NCBI GenBank assembly: GCA_900468535.1
Contig: UBTY01000014.1
Location: forward strand, 1 to 64,000
Direction of reading: 5' to 3'
From: Hyphomicrobiales bacterium
GTDB lineage: Bacteria; Pseudomonadota; Alphaproteobacteria; Rhizobiales; Rhizobiaceae
DNA: 64,000 nt
Below are positions 56,061 through 64,000 of this stretch, piece by piece (position 1 is the first letter of the stretch; every line of letters begins with the position of its first letter). Made by a program: the position numbers and the translations under genes. The notes below the pieces were generated by a model. That model worked only from the letters and a program-made list of their open reading frames with translations, did not search any database and was not told the origin of the DNA.

Positions 56061-56081
56061 AAAAGGGCGCGAAACGCGCCC
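56061..56081 (-). terminator. rho-independent terminator of the pnt operon
   Basis: The perfect 7-bp stem GGGCGCG / CGCGCCC (56065-56081) with an AAA loop lies between the convergent HWE kinase and pntB genes. TTTTC on the minus strand serves pntB; the plus side has a weaker CTCTCGTT. Confidence 0.8.
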
Positions 56082-56109
56082 TCTCGTTCCGATCGTCAGA
56101 CCAGATGCT

Positions 56110-57504
56110 TCAGTGGCCGATCGCCTTGTTGATTTCCTCGGTTACCTTCTTGGCGTCGCCGAGCAGCATCATCGTGCCGTCCTTGTAGAACAGCGTGTTG
56201 TCGATACCGGCGTAACCGGAGCCGAGCGAGCGCTTGACGAAGAGGCAGGTCTTGGCCTTGTCGACATCAAGGATCGGCATGCCGTAGATCGGCGAGGTCT
56301 TGTCGTCGCGCGCCGCCGGATTGGTGACGTCGTTGGCACCGATGACATAGGCAACGTCAGCCTGTGCGAACTCCGAGTTGATATCCTCGAGCTCGAAGAC
56401 CTCGTCGTAAGGCACGTTGGCTTCAGCCAGCAGCACGTTCATGTGACCGGGCATGCGGCCGGCGACCGGATGGATCGCGTACTTAACCTCGACGCCGTTC
56501 TTCTTCAGATTGTCGGTCATCTCGCGAAGAGCGTGCTGTGCCTGCGCCACCGCCATGCCGTAGCCGGGCACGATGATGACCTTGGAGGCATTCGCCATCA
56601 GGTAGGCCGCATCCTCGGCCGAACCGAGCTTGACGGTCTTGTCGGAGTTGTCCGTACCGCCACTGGTCGTCTCGCCGCCGAAGCCGCCGAGAATGACCGA
56701 AATGAACGAGCGATTCATGCCCTTGCACATGATGTAGGAGAGGATCGCACCCGACGAGCCGACCAGCGCACCTGTTATGATCAGCGCCAGGTTTCCAAGC
56801 GTGAAACCGATGCCGGCCGCCGCCCAGCCCGAATATGAGTTCAGCATCGAGACGACGACGGGCATGTCGGCGCCGCCGATCGGCACGATCAGCAGCACGC
56901 CAAGCGCCAGGGACAGAACGACAACAGCCCAGAAATCGAAATGGCTTTCCGTTGCCGCGAGCCCGACGATGAAGAGCACGATCAGCGCCAGCAGCGCTAT
57001 GTTGATCACGTGCCGGAAGGGCAGCATGATCGGCTTGCCGGACATGCGGCCATCAAGCTTCAGGAAGGCGATGATCGAGCCTGTGAAGGTCAGCGCGCCG
57101 ATTGCGACGCCGAGCGCCATTTCGATCCTTGCCTCGGTGTGGATTTCGCCGATGTTGCCGATCCCGAAGGACGACGGCGTATAGAGCGCCGACGCAGCGA
57201 CCAACACGGCGGCAAGGCCGACCAGCGAGTGGAACCCGGCAACCAACTGCGGCATCGAGGTCATCGGAATGACGCGGGCGATATAGGCGCCGGCACCGCC
57301 GCCGATGGCGAGACCGAGGACGATCAGCACGAGGCCGCCGAAGGATGGCGTGGCCAGCGTCAGCGTGGTGAGAATGGCGATCGCCATGCCGGCCATGCCG
57401 TAGAGATTTCCCTTTCGGCTGGAGGCCGGATGGGAAAGCCCGCGCAATGCCAGGATGAAGAGAACGCCGGAAACAAGATAGAGGAAGGCTGCGATACTGC
57501 TCAT
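56110..57504 (-). CDS. pntB: NAD(P) transhydrogenase, beta subunit
   Basis: ATG 57504 follows AGGA by six bases and gives 464 residues (MSSIAAFLYLVSGVLFILAL). The first ~280 residues form about nine transmembrane helices (domain II). The last ~180 form the NADP-binding domain III (VIIVPGYGMAVAQAQHALRE, VIGANDVTNPAARDDKTS). With the split alpha subunit it couples hydride transfer NADH to NADP+ to proton import and supplies NADPH. It is the last gene, seven bases after pntA2. Confidence 0.96.
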   Translation of the reverse strand: MSSIAAFLYLVSGVLFILALRGLSHPASSRKGNLYGMAGMAIAILTTLTLATPSFGGLVLIVLGLAIGGGAGAYIARVIPMTSMPQLVAGFHSLVGLAAVLVAASALYTPSSFGIGNIGEIHTEARIEMALGVAIGALTFTGSIIAFLKLDGRMSGKPIMLPFRHVINIALLALIVLFIVGLAATESHFDFWAVVVLSLALGVLLIVPIGGADMPVVVSMLNSYSGWAAAGIGFTLGNLALIITGALVGSSGAILSYIMCKGMNRSFISVILGGFGGETTSGGTDNSDKTVKLGSAEDAAYLMANASKVIIVPGYGMAVAQAQHALREMTDNLKKNGVEVKYAIHPVAGRMPGHMNVLLAEANVPYDEVFELEDINSEFAQADVAYVIGANDVTNPAARDDKTSPIYGMPILDVDKAKTCLFVKRSLGSGYAGIDNTLFYKDGTMMLLGDAKKVTEEINKAIGH

Positions 57505-57511
57505 GCGGTCC

Positions 57512-57910
57512 TCACTTGTCCTTCTTCTTGTACATCGCCAGCATGCGCTGGGTGACAAGGAAGCCGCCAAAGATGTTCACCGAGACGAGAACGAGCGCGA
57601 GGAAGCCGAAGCCGGTCGCAAGCCCGCTCGTCGAAATGCCGACCGCCAGAAGAGCGCCGACGACGATGACCGAGGAGATCGCGTTGGTGACCGCCATCAG
57701 CGGCGTGTGCAGCGCTGGCGTCACCGACCAGACGACGTAGTAGCCGACGAAGATCGCCAGCACGAAGATCGCGAACTGGAACACGAAGGGATCGATGGCG
57801 CCGCCTGTCGCCGCGCTTGCGGCCTCCGGTGCGTGGGCGGCAGCAGTTGTCACGGCGCTCACGGCCTGATTCAATTGCTCCAGCGCCTTGTCCATTGCTT
57901 CACTGGCCAT
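57512..57910 (-). CDS. pntAB: NAD(P) transhydrogenase, alpha subunit part 2 (membrane part)
   Basis: The 132-aa protein has four transmembrane helices after an N-terminal polar region and motif [23 protein letters not shown] 57910 ([12 protein letters not shown]) follows AAGGGG and overlaps the end of pntA1 by 11 bp. In alphaproteobacteria the alpha subunit is split into the cytosolic NAD-binding part and this membrane part. It lies between them in the operon pntA1-pntA2-pntB. Confidence 0.95.
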   Translation of the reverse strand: MASEAMDKALEQLNQAVSAVTTAAAHAPEAASAATGGAIDPFVFQFAIFVLAIFVGYYVVWSVTPALHTPLMAVTNAISSVIVVGALLAVGISTSGLATGFGFLALVLVSVNIFGGFLVTQRMLAMYKKKDK

Positions 57911-59057
57911 CAGTTATCCCCTTCTTCGCGCCGCCGAAAGCCGGGTGCACGACTTCGCCCGCATGCGTCAGCATCGTCGCCTTGATCAGTTCGTCCTCAA
58001 GATTGAGGGCAACGGTCTTCGTTTCCTTGTTGACCATGGTCTCGAGGAAGGTGAGGAGGTTCTTGGCGTAGAGAGCCGAGGCGCTGGCCGCAATCCGGCC
58101 GGCCATGTTTGCGTAACCTATGACGCGCACGCCATCGACATCGGCGACCTTGCCCGGCTTGACGCCTTCGATATTGCCCCCGCGTTCGACCGCGAGGTCG
58201 ACAGCAACCGCGCCCGGTTTCATCGACTTCAACATCTCGCGCGACACCAGCCTCGGTGCCGGACGCCCGGGGATCAGGGCGGTGGTGATGACGATGTCCT
58301 GCTTGGCGATATGATCGGCAACAAGGGCCGCCTGCTTCGCCTGATATTCTCTGGACATTTCCTTGGCGTAACCGCCGGCGGTTTCGGCCGCCTTGAATTC
58401 CTCGTCCTCGACGGCGATGAACTTCGCGCCGAGCGAGGCAACCTGCTCCTTCGCCGCCGGACGAACGTCGGTCGCCGATACCGCAGCACCGAGACGACGC
58501 GCCGTGGCGATCGCCTGCAGGCCTGCAACTCCGGCGCCCATGACGAAAACCTTGGCCGCCGGAACGGTGCCGGCTGCCGTCATCATCATCGGCATGGCGC
58601 GGTCGTAGACCGCCGCCGCTTCGATGACCGCCTGATAACCTGCGAGGTTTGCCTGTGAGGAAAGAACGTCCATCGATTGCGCGCGGGTGATGCGCGGCAT
58701 CAGCTCCATGGCGAAGCTGGAGAGCCTGGCCTTGGCCATGGCCGCGATCGCCTCGTCATTGCCGTAGGGGTCCATGACCGCGATAACGATCGCGCCCGCT
58801 TTGTAGCCGCCGATCTCGTCATTGGTCGGGCGCCGAACCTTAAGCACCACATCGGCTGTCGCAGCCGCACCGACCGAACCGATCCGTGCGCCGACTGCCT
58901 CGAATTCCGCATCCGGAATTTTCGACTTCGCGCCAGCGCCAGCCTCGACGACGACGTCGAGGCCAAGGCCGATCATCTTCTTCACGGTTTCGACGGACGC
59001 TGCGACGCGCGTCTCATCCCCCGTGGTTTCCTTCGCCACAAAAACAAGATTGCCCAA
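57900..59057 (-). CDS. pntAA: NAD(P) transhydrogenase, alpha subunit part 1 (NAD-binding)
   Basis: The start is TTG 59057 with GGAGG upstream. The 385-aa protein has the alanine-dehydrogenase/transhydrogenase N-terminal fold ([20 protein letters not shown]) and the NAD-binding motif [20 protein letters not shown], followed by the mobile loop [12 protein letters not shown]. The C-terminus ends short of membrane helices because the membrane part is a separate gene. A cytochrome oxidase subunit IV gene lies just upstream (59160-59384). Both may answer the same energy-status cues. Confidence 0.95.
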   Translation of the reverse strand: MGNLVFVAKETTGDETRVAASVETVKKMIGLGLDVVVEAGAGAKSKIPDAEFEAVGARIGSVGAAATADVVLKVRRPTNDEIGGYKAGAIVIAVMDPYGNDEAIAAMAKARLSSFAMELMPRITRAQSMDVLSSQANLAGYQAVIEAAAVYDRAMPMMMTAAGTVPAAKVFVMGAGVAGLQAIATARRLGAAVSATDVRPAAKEQVASLGAKFIAVEDEEFKAAETAGGYAKEMSREYQAKQAALVADHIAKQDIVITTALIPGRPAPRLVSREMLKSMKPGAVAVDLAVERGGNIEGVKPGKVADVDGVRVIGYANMAGRIAASASALYAKNLLTFLETMVNKETKTVALNLEDELIKATMLTHAGEVVHPAFGGAKKGITDGQ

Positions 59058-59159
59058 CCGCCCCTCCTCCGGGTCAGCCAGTCTGCTGCAGGTCCTCCCC
59101 TGCCCAGCCCGAGCACTCAGTCAAAGCTTTTTGGAAAAGCTGCTCCCCCGACGCTGCGC

Positions 59160-59384
59160 TTAGCGCAGCAGGACGAGGCCCGCGATAAAGACCGCCAGCA
59201 GCACGACAATACCGCCCAGGAAGCCGGCGCCGGCGAAGAAGCCAGCTGTCATGCCAAGCAGGAGAGCAACCAGAAACAACGTGCCGTACTTCGCCGCGGC
59301 GAGGAACATGTTGTAGGTCTGCTCATGCTCCTTGTAGTCCATCGGCGCGCCAACTTCGGCAGGTCCGGTGTGATGCTCGGCCAT
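59160..59384 (-). CDS. aa3-type cytochrome c oxidase subunit IV
   Basis: ATG 59384 (MAEHHTGPAEVGAPMDYKEH) gives 74 residues with the alphaproteobacterial COX4_pro_2 pattern: a short polar N-terminus with YKEHEQTYNMF, then one or two hydrophobic helices (~34-50, ~55-73). An in-frame ATG six codons earlier is an alternative. The subunit is small and sits at the edge of the aa3 oxidase. No other oxidase subunits are adjacent. It is 102 bp upstream of pntA1. Confidence 0.88.
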   Translation of the reverse strand: MAEHHTGPAEVGAPMDYKEHEQTYNMFLAAAKYGTLFLVALLLGMTAGFFAGAGFLGGIVVLLAVFIAGLVLLR

Positions 59385-59556
59385 GAATATTGTCTCCCTC
59401 ATAATATCAGGCGCATGGCCTCGGCCACGGCTGTCATGATTCCTCGATCCCACGAGGAAAATTCCCTTGAGAGGGATTACACAAAGGCTCGATAAAGCGC
59501 AATGCATGAGAATGCCGCAGCGGTACGGCAATCTCATGCAATCCAGAGCATTGGGC

Positions 59557-60309
59557 TTAGAGCGGCAGGTCGGTGCCGAACTGACCTTCGGGAACAAACC
59601 GTGCCGTCGGAATGATGGTCAGCGGCGGCAGCGTGTCTTCGGGATTGCGCGAGAACATCATGCGCTGCTCGCTGGCGCTGGAAATGAAGAACGGATAGCG
59701 CGTCAGGAGCTTGCGCCCCACCTCGATCACGTTCGTCGCCATCAGCGTCATGTCGATACCGTAGTTCTTCGCCAGCTGGCCGGGCACGATCGTATCGGCA
59801 TAGAAGACCCGCTTGTAGAACGCGGCATGCGGAGGACGGCAGAACTGCAGCACGCGATCCGCGCGGAAGTAGGCCGCGGCGACGATGCTCGGCCGCAGCG
59901 TCAGATAGGGGATCCAGGGCAGGTCGGCCGTCAGATCGGGGTCGGCAGCGAAACGCGCCGGGTCGATCAAGGTCAGGCCGGCATCGAGAAGCGCGTCCAT
60001 TGCCCAGGGGAAAGCACCCGCCGACTGGCTGACGCGATGCTCAGGTGTCACATAATGGAGCCTGATAGTACTGACCAGTTCCCCATAATAGTACAGTCCG
60101 AAGACGTGCGCGTGGCTGTCGAAATCGGTGGCGTCGAGCAGTCCTTTCGGAGCGAGTGCCAGCACGTCGTGGGCCTTGTAAGCCTTGTAGCGCAGGCGTT
60201 CCACCTCGACCATGTCCTCGCTGCTTTCCATGCGGCGATACTCGACATGATCCAAAACTTCCAGAAGCTTGCTGCTGAAATCACTGCGCGCGAAAAGTGT
60301 CTCTGACAT
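59557..60309 (-). CDS. N-acyl amino acid synthase FeeM-like / GNAT-type acyltransferase
   Basis: The 250-aa protein has the fold of FeeM and LuxI-type N-acyltransferases: EVERLRYKAYKAHDVLALAP early, HVFGLYYYGELVSTIRLHYV and VEVGRKLLTRYPFFISSASE in the core. It is larger than LuxI (~200 aa) and lacks the typical LuxI residue set, so FeeM-type (N-acyl amino acid) is more likely than homoserine lactone. It would transfer an acyl group from ACP or CoA to an amine. No LuxR-type regulator is beside it. The neighbours are the cytochrome subunit IV gene and the EAL gene. Confidence 0.78.
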   Translation of the reverse strand: MSETLFARSDFSSKLLEVLDHVEYRRMESSEDMVEVERLRYKAYKAHDVLALAPKGLLDATDFDSHAHVFGLYYYGELVSTIRLHYVTPEHRVSQSAGAFPWAMDALLDAGLTLIDPARFAADPDLTADLPWIPYLTLRPSIVAAAYFRADRVLQFCRPPHAAFYKRVFYADTIVPGQLAKNYGIDMTLMATNVIEVGRKLLTRYPFFISSASEQRMMFSRNPEDTLPPLTIIPTARFVPEGQFGTDLPL

Positions 60310-60457
60310 TTGTGCCCATCCGGTGTTAACGGAATATTAATCATCCGACAAAGGCACTTAACGCAAGGCAATCCGACAATTTGCATCGAATTTAAGATAT
60401 TAAGGTTAACGCGGCCTGCAATCTGCAGTCTTCCCCCGCTTGGCTCGGCGGAGGTTT

Positions 60458-62761
60458 TCAGGCGACCTTGTTGCGACGCCGCTGGACCGCGCGGCGGCCG
60501 ATGGCCTGCTGCAGAAGCGCGATATTCTGGGAGGGAACCGGGGGCGAGAAGACGTAGCCCTGAATAAGATCGGTTGCACGATACTTGTTCAGAAGCGCGA
60601 GTTGCTCGGTCGTTTCGACACCTTCGGTGACGATCTTCAAGCCGAGTTCGCGGGCAAGATTGACGGTGCCGCGCAGCAGCTTGAGACGACGGCCGTCTTC
60701 GACGATGTTGCGCAGGAAGGAACGGTCGATCTTGACGATATCGAGCGGCAGGGTATCGAGGTAGCTGAGGCTCGAGAAGCCGGTGCCGAAGTCGTCGATG
60801 GCGATGGTGATGCCGCGGGCGCGCAGTTCCGCGAGAATGGCGCGAACCGCCGCCGGCTCGTCGATCAGGCAGCTCTCGGTGATCTCGAGGTGCAGACGCG
60901 ACGCCTCGAGCTTCGATGCCTGCAGCGCTTCGGCGACGACCGCGAGGATATCGGCGTCACGCAGGTCGCGCGCCGACAGATTGACCGACACCGCAATGTG
61001 CTCTGGCCAGGTCATGCAGTCCGCGCAGGCCTTCATCAGAATGAAGCGCGTGATATCGGAGATGACACCCATCTCTTCGGCGAGGCGAATGAAGACGTCG
61101 GGCGGGATTGCTCCCTTTTCCGGATGCACCCACCGTGCAAGCGCTTCCGCGCATTCGATACGCGAACCGTCGGCCTTGAACATCGGCTGGTAGGCGACGC
61201 TCAGGCCCTTGGCCGCGATGGCGTCGCGCAGGTCCGACTTGAGCTTCTGCTGCTCGATGTAGCGTCCGTCCATCTCCCGCTCGAAGCCCGAAAGGCCGCC
61301 GCGCTGCTTGGATTTGCTTTCGAACAAAGCGAGGTCGGCCTTGATGCTCCACTCCTCCATCGCGAAGGCGTCGCTCTCGAGCAGGACGAAGCCGCCGCTC
61401 AAGGACACGAGGAAGGTCACATCGTCAGCTTCATAGGTACCCTGGATCGCCGTGTGAACCCGACGAATTTCAGCGTCGAGTGCCGCCATGTCCTTCGCAT
61501 GCGGGAAGAACAGGATGAACTGGTCGCCCATCAGGCGGCCGACCGTTGCCTTGCCGGCCTGCTTGGCGACGCGATTGGCAATCGCGCACAACAGGCGGTC
61601 GCCGGTAACGTGGCCGCGCATGTCGTTGACATGCTTGAACTCGTCGATGTCGAGAACCATGAAGCCGATCGGGCCGCGCTTCTTGGTGTGCCTGGCGAGG
61701 TAATCCTGAACGAGGTGGCTGAAATACTCGCGGTTCGGCAGGCCCGTGAGGGAATCGAAACGCACCATGTGCAGGATCTTCTGCTCGGCCTTCACGCGGC
61801 TCGAGACGTCCTCGAAGATCAGCACGGCACCGCCGTCGGCGCGCGGGCTTGCCGAAAACTCGAGCGACAGATCCTCGGGAAAGTGAATAAGCGTGCGCGA
61901 AAGCTTGCCTTCCGCGACATGCGTCATCTGCCGCAGGATAAGTTCCGGCTGCGACGCGTCCATGAAGCTGTAGCGGGCGCCGTAGCGCAGGACAGCGCCA
62001 AGATCGCGATCCTTCAGCCGCTCCGGGTCGCCGATTCTCAGGAGTTCGCACGCCTTCCGGTTGATGACCTGAATGCGGTTCTGTGCATCAACCATGACGA
62101 GGCCATGCGGCATGTTGTTGAGCGCGGTGTCGAAACGATCGGCGATCGACGTGATTTCACGACGGGCAATGACGTTCTCATAGAGGAACTCGCGCACGCC
62201 GTTCGCCATGGCGCGGGTCGTCAGCCAGAACGGAATGAGGAAGATCGACAGGATGCCACGGTAGAAATCCAGCACCATAAGGCTGCAGATGATCATCGGC
62301 AGGCAGCAGGAGAACGTCTGGATATCGATCGCCATCCGCGATCCGTAGTTTCGTCCGACCACGGATACCATCGTCGCCATGGTGACGGCGATACAGGCGA
62401 GTTCGGCAAAGCCGTCGCCGAGGAAGAATATGGCGTAACCGCTTGCAAAACCAAGCAAAGTCGTGGTGCCGGCGGCACCGGTGACGAGAATGCGCTCCCA
62501 ACGCTGGATGTCGTCGTGCGTCAGCGCGTCCTTGTTGACCTTGTCGAAGGCACGGAAGGTTGCAATGCGGCCGATGAAGACGACGATGAAGCCGAGGGCC
62601 AGGGCGACATAAAGGGGAGACTGGGTTTTGGCGGCGATCGCGAGGCACGTCGCAGCATGGACGATCACACCGACGAGCAACGTCATGCGGTTCCCTGAGA
62701 GGGAACTCACAAACGACAGATACACATCCGTAGGGACCCTGTTCGGGTTATGTGGTTTCAT
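60458..62761 (-). CDS. membrane PAS-GGDEF-EAL protein, degenerate GGDEF, intact EAL
   Basis: ATG 62761 (MKPHNPNRVPTDVYLSFVSS) with AGGGA upstream gives 767 residues. About five N-terminal transmembrane helices (~20-185) are followed by a PAS-like region (~210-330) and a GGDEF domain whose signature reads MGDQF, so the catalytic Glu is Gln and the first Gly is Met. The EAL domain (~500-755) keeps AEALARW, the metal ligand in HLEITES, DDFGTG and EGVETTEQL. It should hydrolyse c-di-GMP, with the GGDEF domain perhaps binding GTP as a regulator. It diverges from the TRAP genes. Confidence 0.92.
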   Translation of the reverse strand: MKPHNPNRVPTDVYLSFVSSLSGNRMTLLVGVIVHAATCLAIAAKTQSPLYVALALGFIVVFIGRIATFRAFDKVNKDALTHDDIQRWERILVTGAAGTTTLLGFASGYAIFFLGDGFAELACIAVTMATMVSVVGRNYGSRMAIDIQTFSCCLPMIICSLMVLDFYRGILSIFLIPFWLTTRAMANGVREFLYENVIARREITSIADRFDTALNNMPHGLVMVDAQNRIQVINRKACELLRIGDPERLKDRDLGAVLRYGARYSFMDASQPELILRQMTHVAEGKLSRTLIHFPEDLSLEFSASPRADGGAVLIFEDVSSRVKAEQKILHMVRFDSLTGLPNREYFSHLVQDYLARHTKKRGPIGFMVLDIDEFKHVNDMRGHVTGDRLLCAIANRVAKQAGKATVGRLMGDQFILFFPHAKDMAALDAEIRRVHTAIQGTYEADDVTFLVSLSGGFVLLESDAFAMEEWSIKADLALFESKSKQRGGLSGFEREMDGRYIEQQKLKSDLRDAIAAKGLSVAYQPMFKADGSRIECAEALARWVHPEKGAIPPDVFIRLAEEMGVISDITRFILMKACADCMTWPEHIAVSVNLSARDLRDADILAVVAEALQASKLEASRLHLEITESCLIDEPAAVRAILAELRARGITIAIDDFGTGFSSLSYLDTLPLDIVKIDRSFLRNIVEDGRRLKLLRGTVNLARELGLKIVTEGVETTEQLALLNKYRATDLIQGYVFSPPVPSQNIALLQQAIGRRAVQRRRNKVA

Positions 62762-63100
62762 CCATACTTTCCCTGTGCCGCAGAACCATACGCCCAACCC
62801 TTTAAAAATTGATTTCGTGGCTGCCGTACATTTGGCGGATTTTTCTAAAACCATAGCGGGAATATCGTGGTTTCAGAACGGTTTATGCAGCCTAATGGGG
62901 ATGTTCCATTGCGAACCGGGACGGGGCCGAGGTGTCCGGCAACCGAGAAAGATGGCCTGGCTCGCGCATGACGCGAGGCGCCGCAACCATAGACTATAGT
63001 CCTACGCCGGAGCTCCATTCTTCCAATTTAGAAAACGCTGGTCTACACAAAACGAAAGGGAGAACGCGCCGAAAAAGGCGCGGCAAAATGGGGGAAAGGC
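62762..63100. other. 339-bp divergent intergenic region
   Basis: This gap lies between the EAL gene and the TRAP operon and must hold both promoters. It contains the perfect 10-bp palindrome GACTATAGTC (62992-63001) and the hairpin CGCGCC-GAAAAA-GGCGCG (63066-63083) just before the ribosome site of the TRAP gene. I see no small gene or RNA gene in it. Confidence 0.5.
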
Positions 63101-63640
63101 ATGCCGGCTTTGCTGACCGTCAGCCGGCTGATCGATGCGATCAGCCAATTCATGGGCAAACTGTCCGAATACATGGTGCTGGCCTGCTGTCTGATCAGCG
63201 CCGCCAACGCCCTGATCCGATACTCTTTCAACTACAGCTCCAACGGCTGGCTCGAGATCCAGTGGTATCTCTTCGCCTTCATCGTCGTGCTTGGCGCAGC
63301 CCACACCCTGCGCATGAACGAGCATGTCCGCGTCGACCTGATCTACGGCGCAGTCTCCGAGAAGACGAGGCTCTGGATCGACATCATCGGCCTCATCGTC
63401 TTCCTCATTCCGGCCTGCATTTTCCTGACCTGGCTCTGCTGGCCCTTCTTCCTGTCCTCGTACCTGCAGCATGAAGTCTCGGCAAATGCCGGCGGCCTGA
63501 TCCGCTGGCCGGTCAAACTTGTGCTTCTCCTCGGCTTCGGGCTGCTGACCCTGCAGGGTCTCTCGGAGTTGATCAAGCGGATCGCGGCCGTGACCGGCTA
63601 CATCCGGATCGACACGACATACGAAAAGCCGCTGCAGTAA
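63101..63640 (+). CDS. TRAP transporter small permease subunit (DctQ-like)
   Basis: The 179-aa protein starts after a G-rich ribosome site and has four transmembrane helices (about 20-40, 55-75, 95-118, 140-160). The DctQ pattern is visible in NGWLEIQWYLFAFIVVLGAA and LRMNEHVRVDLIYG. Together with the large subunit it forms the membrane part of a TRAP uptake system for organic acids or similar solutes, driven by an ion gradient. It is followed 21 bp later by the large permease. No periplasmic subunit gene lies upstream. Confidence 0.92.
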   Translation: MPALLTVSRLIDAISQFMGKLSEYMVLACCLISAANALIRYSFNYSSNGWLEIQWYLFAFIVVLGAAHTLRMNEHVRVDLIYGAVSEKTRLWIDIIGLIVFLIPACIFLTWLCWPFFLSSYLQHEVSANAGGLIRWPVKLVLLLGFGLLTLQGLSELIKRIAAVTGYIRIDTTYEKPLQ

Positions 63641-63661
63641 GCCGGATCGGGAGGAACGCGA

Positions 63662-64000
63662 TTGTTTGATTTCGGCATCATTCCGCCGGCCATGTTCGTG
63701 GGCATGGTCCTGTTCATGCTCTACGGCTTTCCGGTCGCCTTTTCGCTGGCGGCCGTCGGCCTGTTCTTCGGCATCATCGGCATCGCCACCGGCCATTTCA
63801 GCGAAGCCTTCCTGCAGGCCCTGCCCCTGCGCTTCTTCGGCATCGTTTCCAACGACCTGCTGCTTGCCATCCCCTTCTTCACCTTCATGGGCGCCATTCT
63901 GGAGCGCTGCGGTCTCGCGGAAGATCTGCTGGAGGGGACAGGCAAGCTGTTCGGTCGCATTCCCGGCGGCCTTGCCTATGCCGTGATCCTCGTCGGCGCG
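63662..64000 (+). CDS. TRAP transporter large permease subunit (DctM-like), partial
   Basis: The start is TTG 63662 with GGGAGG nine bases upstream. 113 codons are visible before the window ends, so the C-terminal ~75% is missing. The visible part has several transmembrane helices and the DctM motif GIVSNDLLLAIPFFTFMGAI. It should form the main channel with the small subunit. The periplasmic binding-protein gene is probably beyond the right edge. Confidence 0.9.
   Translation, partial: MFDFGIIPPAMFVGMVLFMLYGFPVAFSLAAVGLFFGIIGIATGHFSEAFLQALPLRFFGIVSNDLLLAIPFFTFMGAILERCGLAEDLLEGTGKLFGRIPGGLAYAVILVGA

Noticed and set aside
60440..62698. Long plus-strand open frame antisense to the GGDEF-EAL gene
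   Set aside because: There is no family similarity or ribosome site. The minus strand has several diagnostic motifs.

Overview
The window reads as chromosomal DNA of a Rhizobium/Agrobacterium-type alphaproteobacterium. The base composition is GC-rich, and the gene content is typical of that group: the glgP-glgB-glgC-glgA-pgm-glgX glycogen operon, a heterotetrameric sarcosine oxidase operon (soxBDAG), a proton-translocating transhydrogenase with a split alpha subunit, and an alphaproteobacterial aa3 oxidase subunit IV. It also has a FeeM-type N-acyl synthase, two ribosomal protein S21 genes, and two promoters that fit the alphaproteobacterial general-stress sigma factor EcfG (GGAAC-N16-CGTT). 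I saw no rRNA, tRNA, insertion sequence, prophage or CRISPR array.

Region by region. (1) 1-11.4 kb is mostly small and envelope proteins: a partial DUF3300 protein, a periplasmic HAD hydrolase, a TolB-like regulator, TMEM43, three unknown secreted proteins, a staphylococcal-nuclease-like protein that has lost its catalytic residues, a tyrosine-phosphatase-like protein, and a DUF475/TerC-like membrane protein behind a leader rich in hairpins. Several genes are short (52-80 codons), and one of them (9003-9245) has an EcfG-type promoter. (2) 11.5-14.5 kb is a tripartite tricarboxylate transporter (tctCBA, minus strand). A second small stress-type gene follows at 14.8 kb. (3) 15-21.4 kb holds an orphan periplasmic binding protein, an acyltransferase-3 protein, a class III adenylate cyclase with TolB-like and TPR modules, and a TctD/TctE-like two-component system. 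(4) 21.5-28.2 kb is a three-gene transglutaminase / circularly permuted ATP-grasp / alpha-E cluster, predicted to make or process an amide-linked product that is still unknown. (5) 28.4-29.6 kb is a TadG-like von Willebrand protein. (6) 29.9-40.9 kb is the complete six-gene glycogen synthesis and breakdown operon.

(7) 41-43.1 kb holds a MaoC hydratase, a zinc alcohol dehydrogenase and a glyoxalase-fold protein. (8) 43.2-48.4 kb is soxBDAG on the minus strand, diverging from a secreted DUF1254/DUF1214 protein. (9) 50.3-52.1 kb is a translation and cold-shock island, with two rpsU paralogues in opposite orientation, cspA and two unknown small genes. (10) 52.2-56 kb has a TPR lipoprotein, an FAD oxidoreductase and an HWE-family sensor kinase. 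(11) 56.1-59.4 kb is pntA1-pntA2-pntB with a cytochrome oxidase subunit IV gene upstream. (12) 59.5-64 kb has the FeeM-like acyl synthase, a membrane GGDEF-EAL protein with a degenerate GGDEF motif, and the start of a TRAP transporter operon that runs off the right edge.

The best candidates for new biology are the structured leader of the DUF475 gene, the small stress genes with matching EcfG promoters, the transglutaminase/ATP-grasp/alpha-E cluster, and a 17-bp palindromic element found upstream of two unrelated genes.
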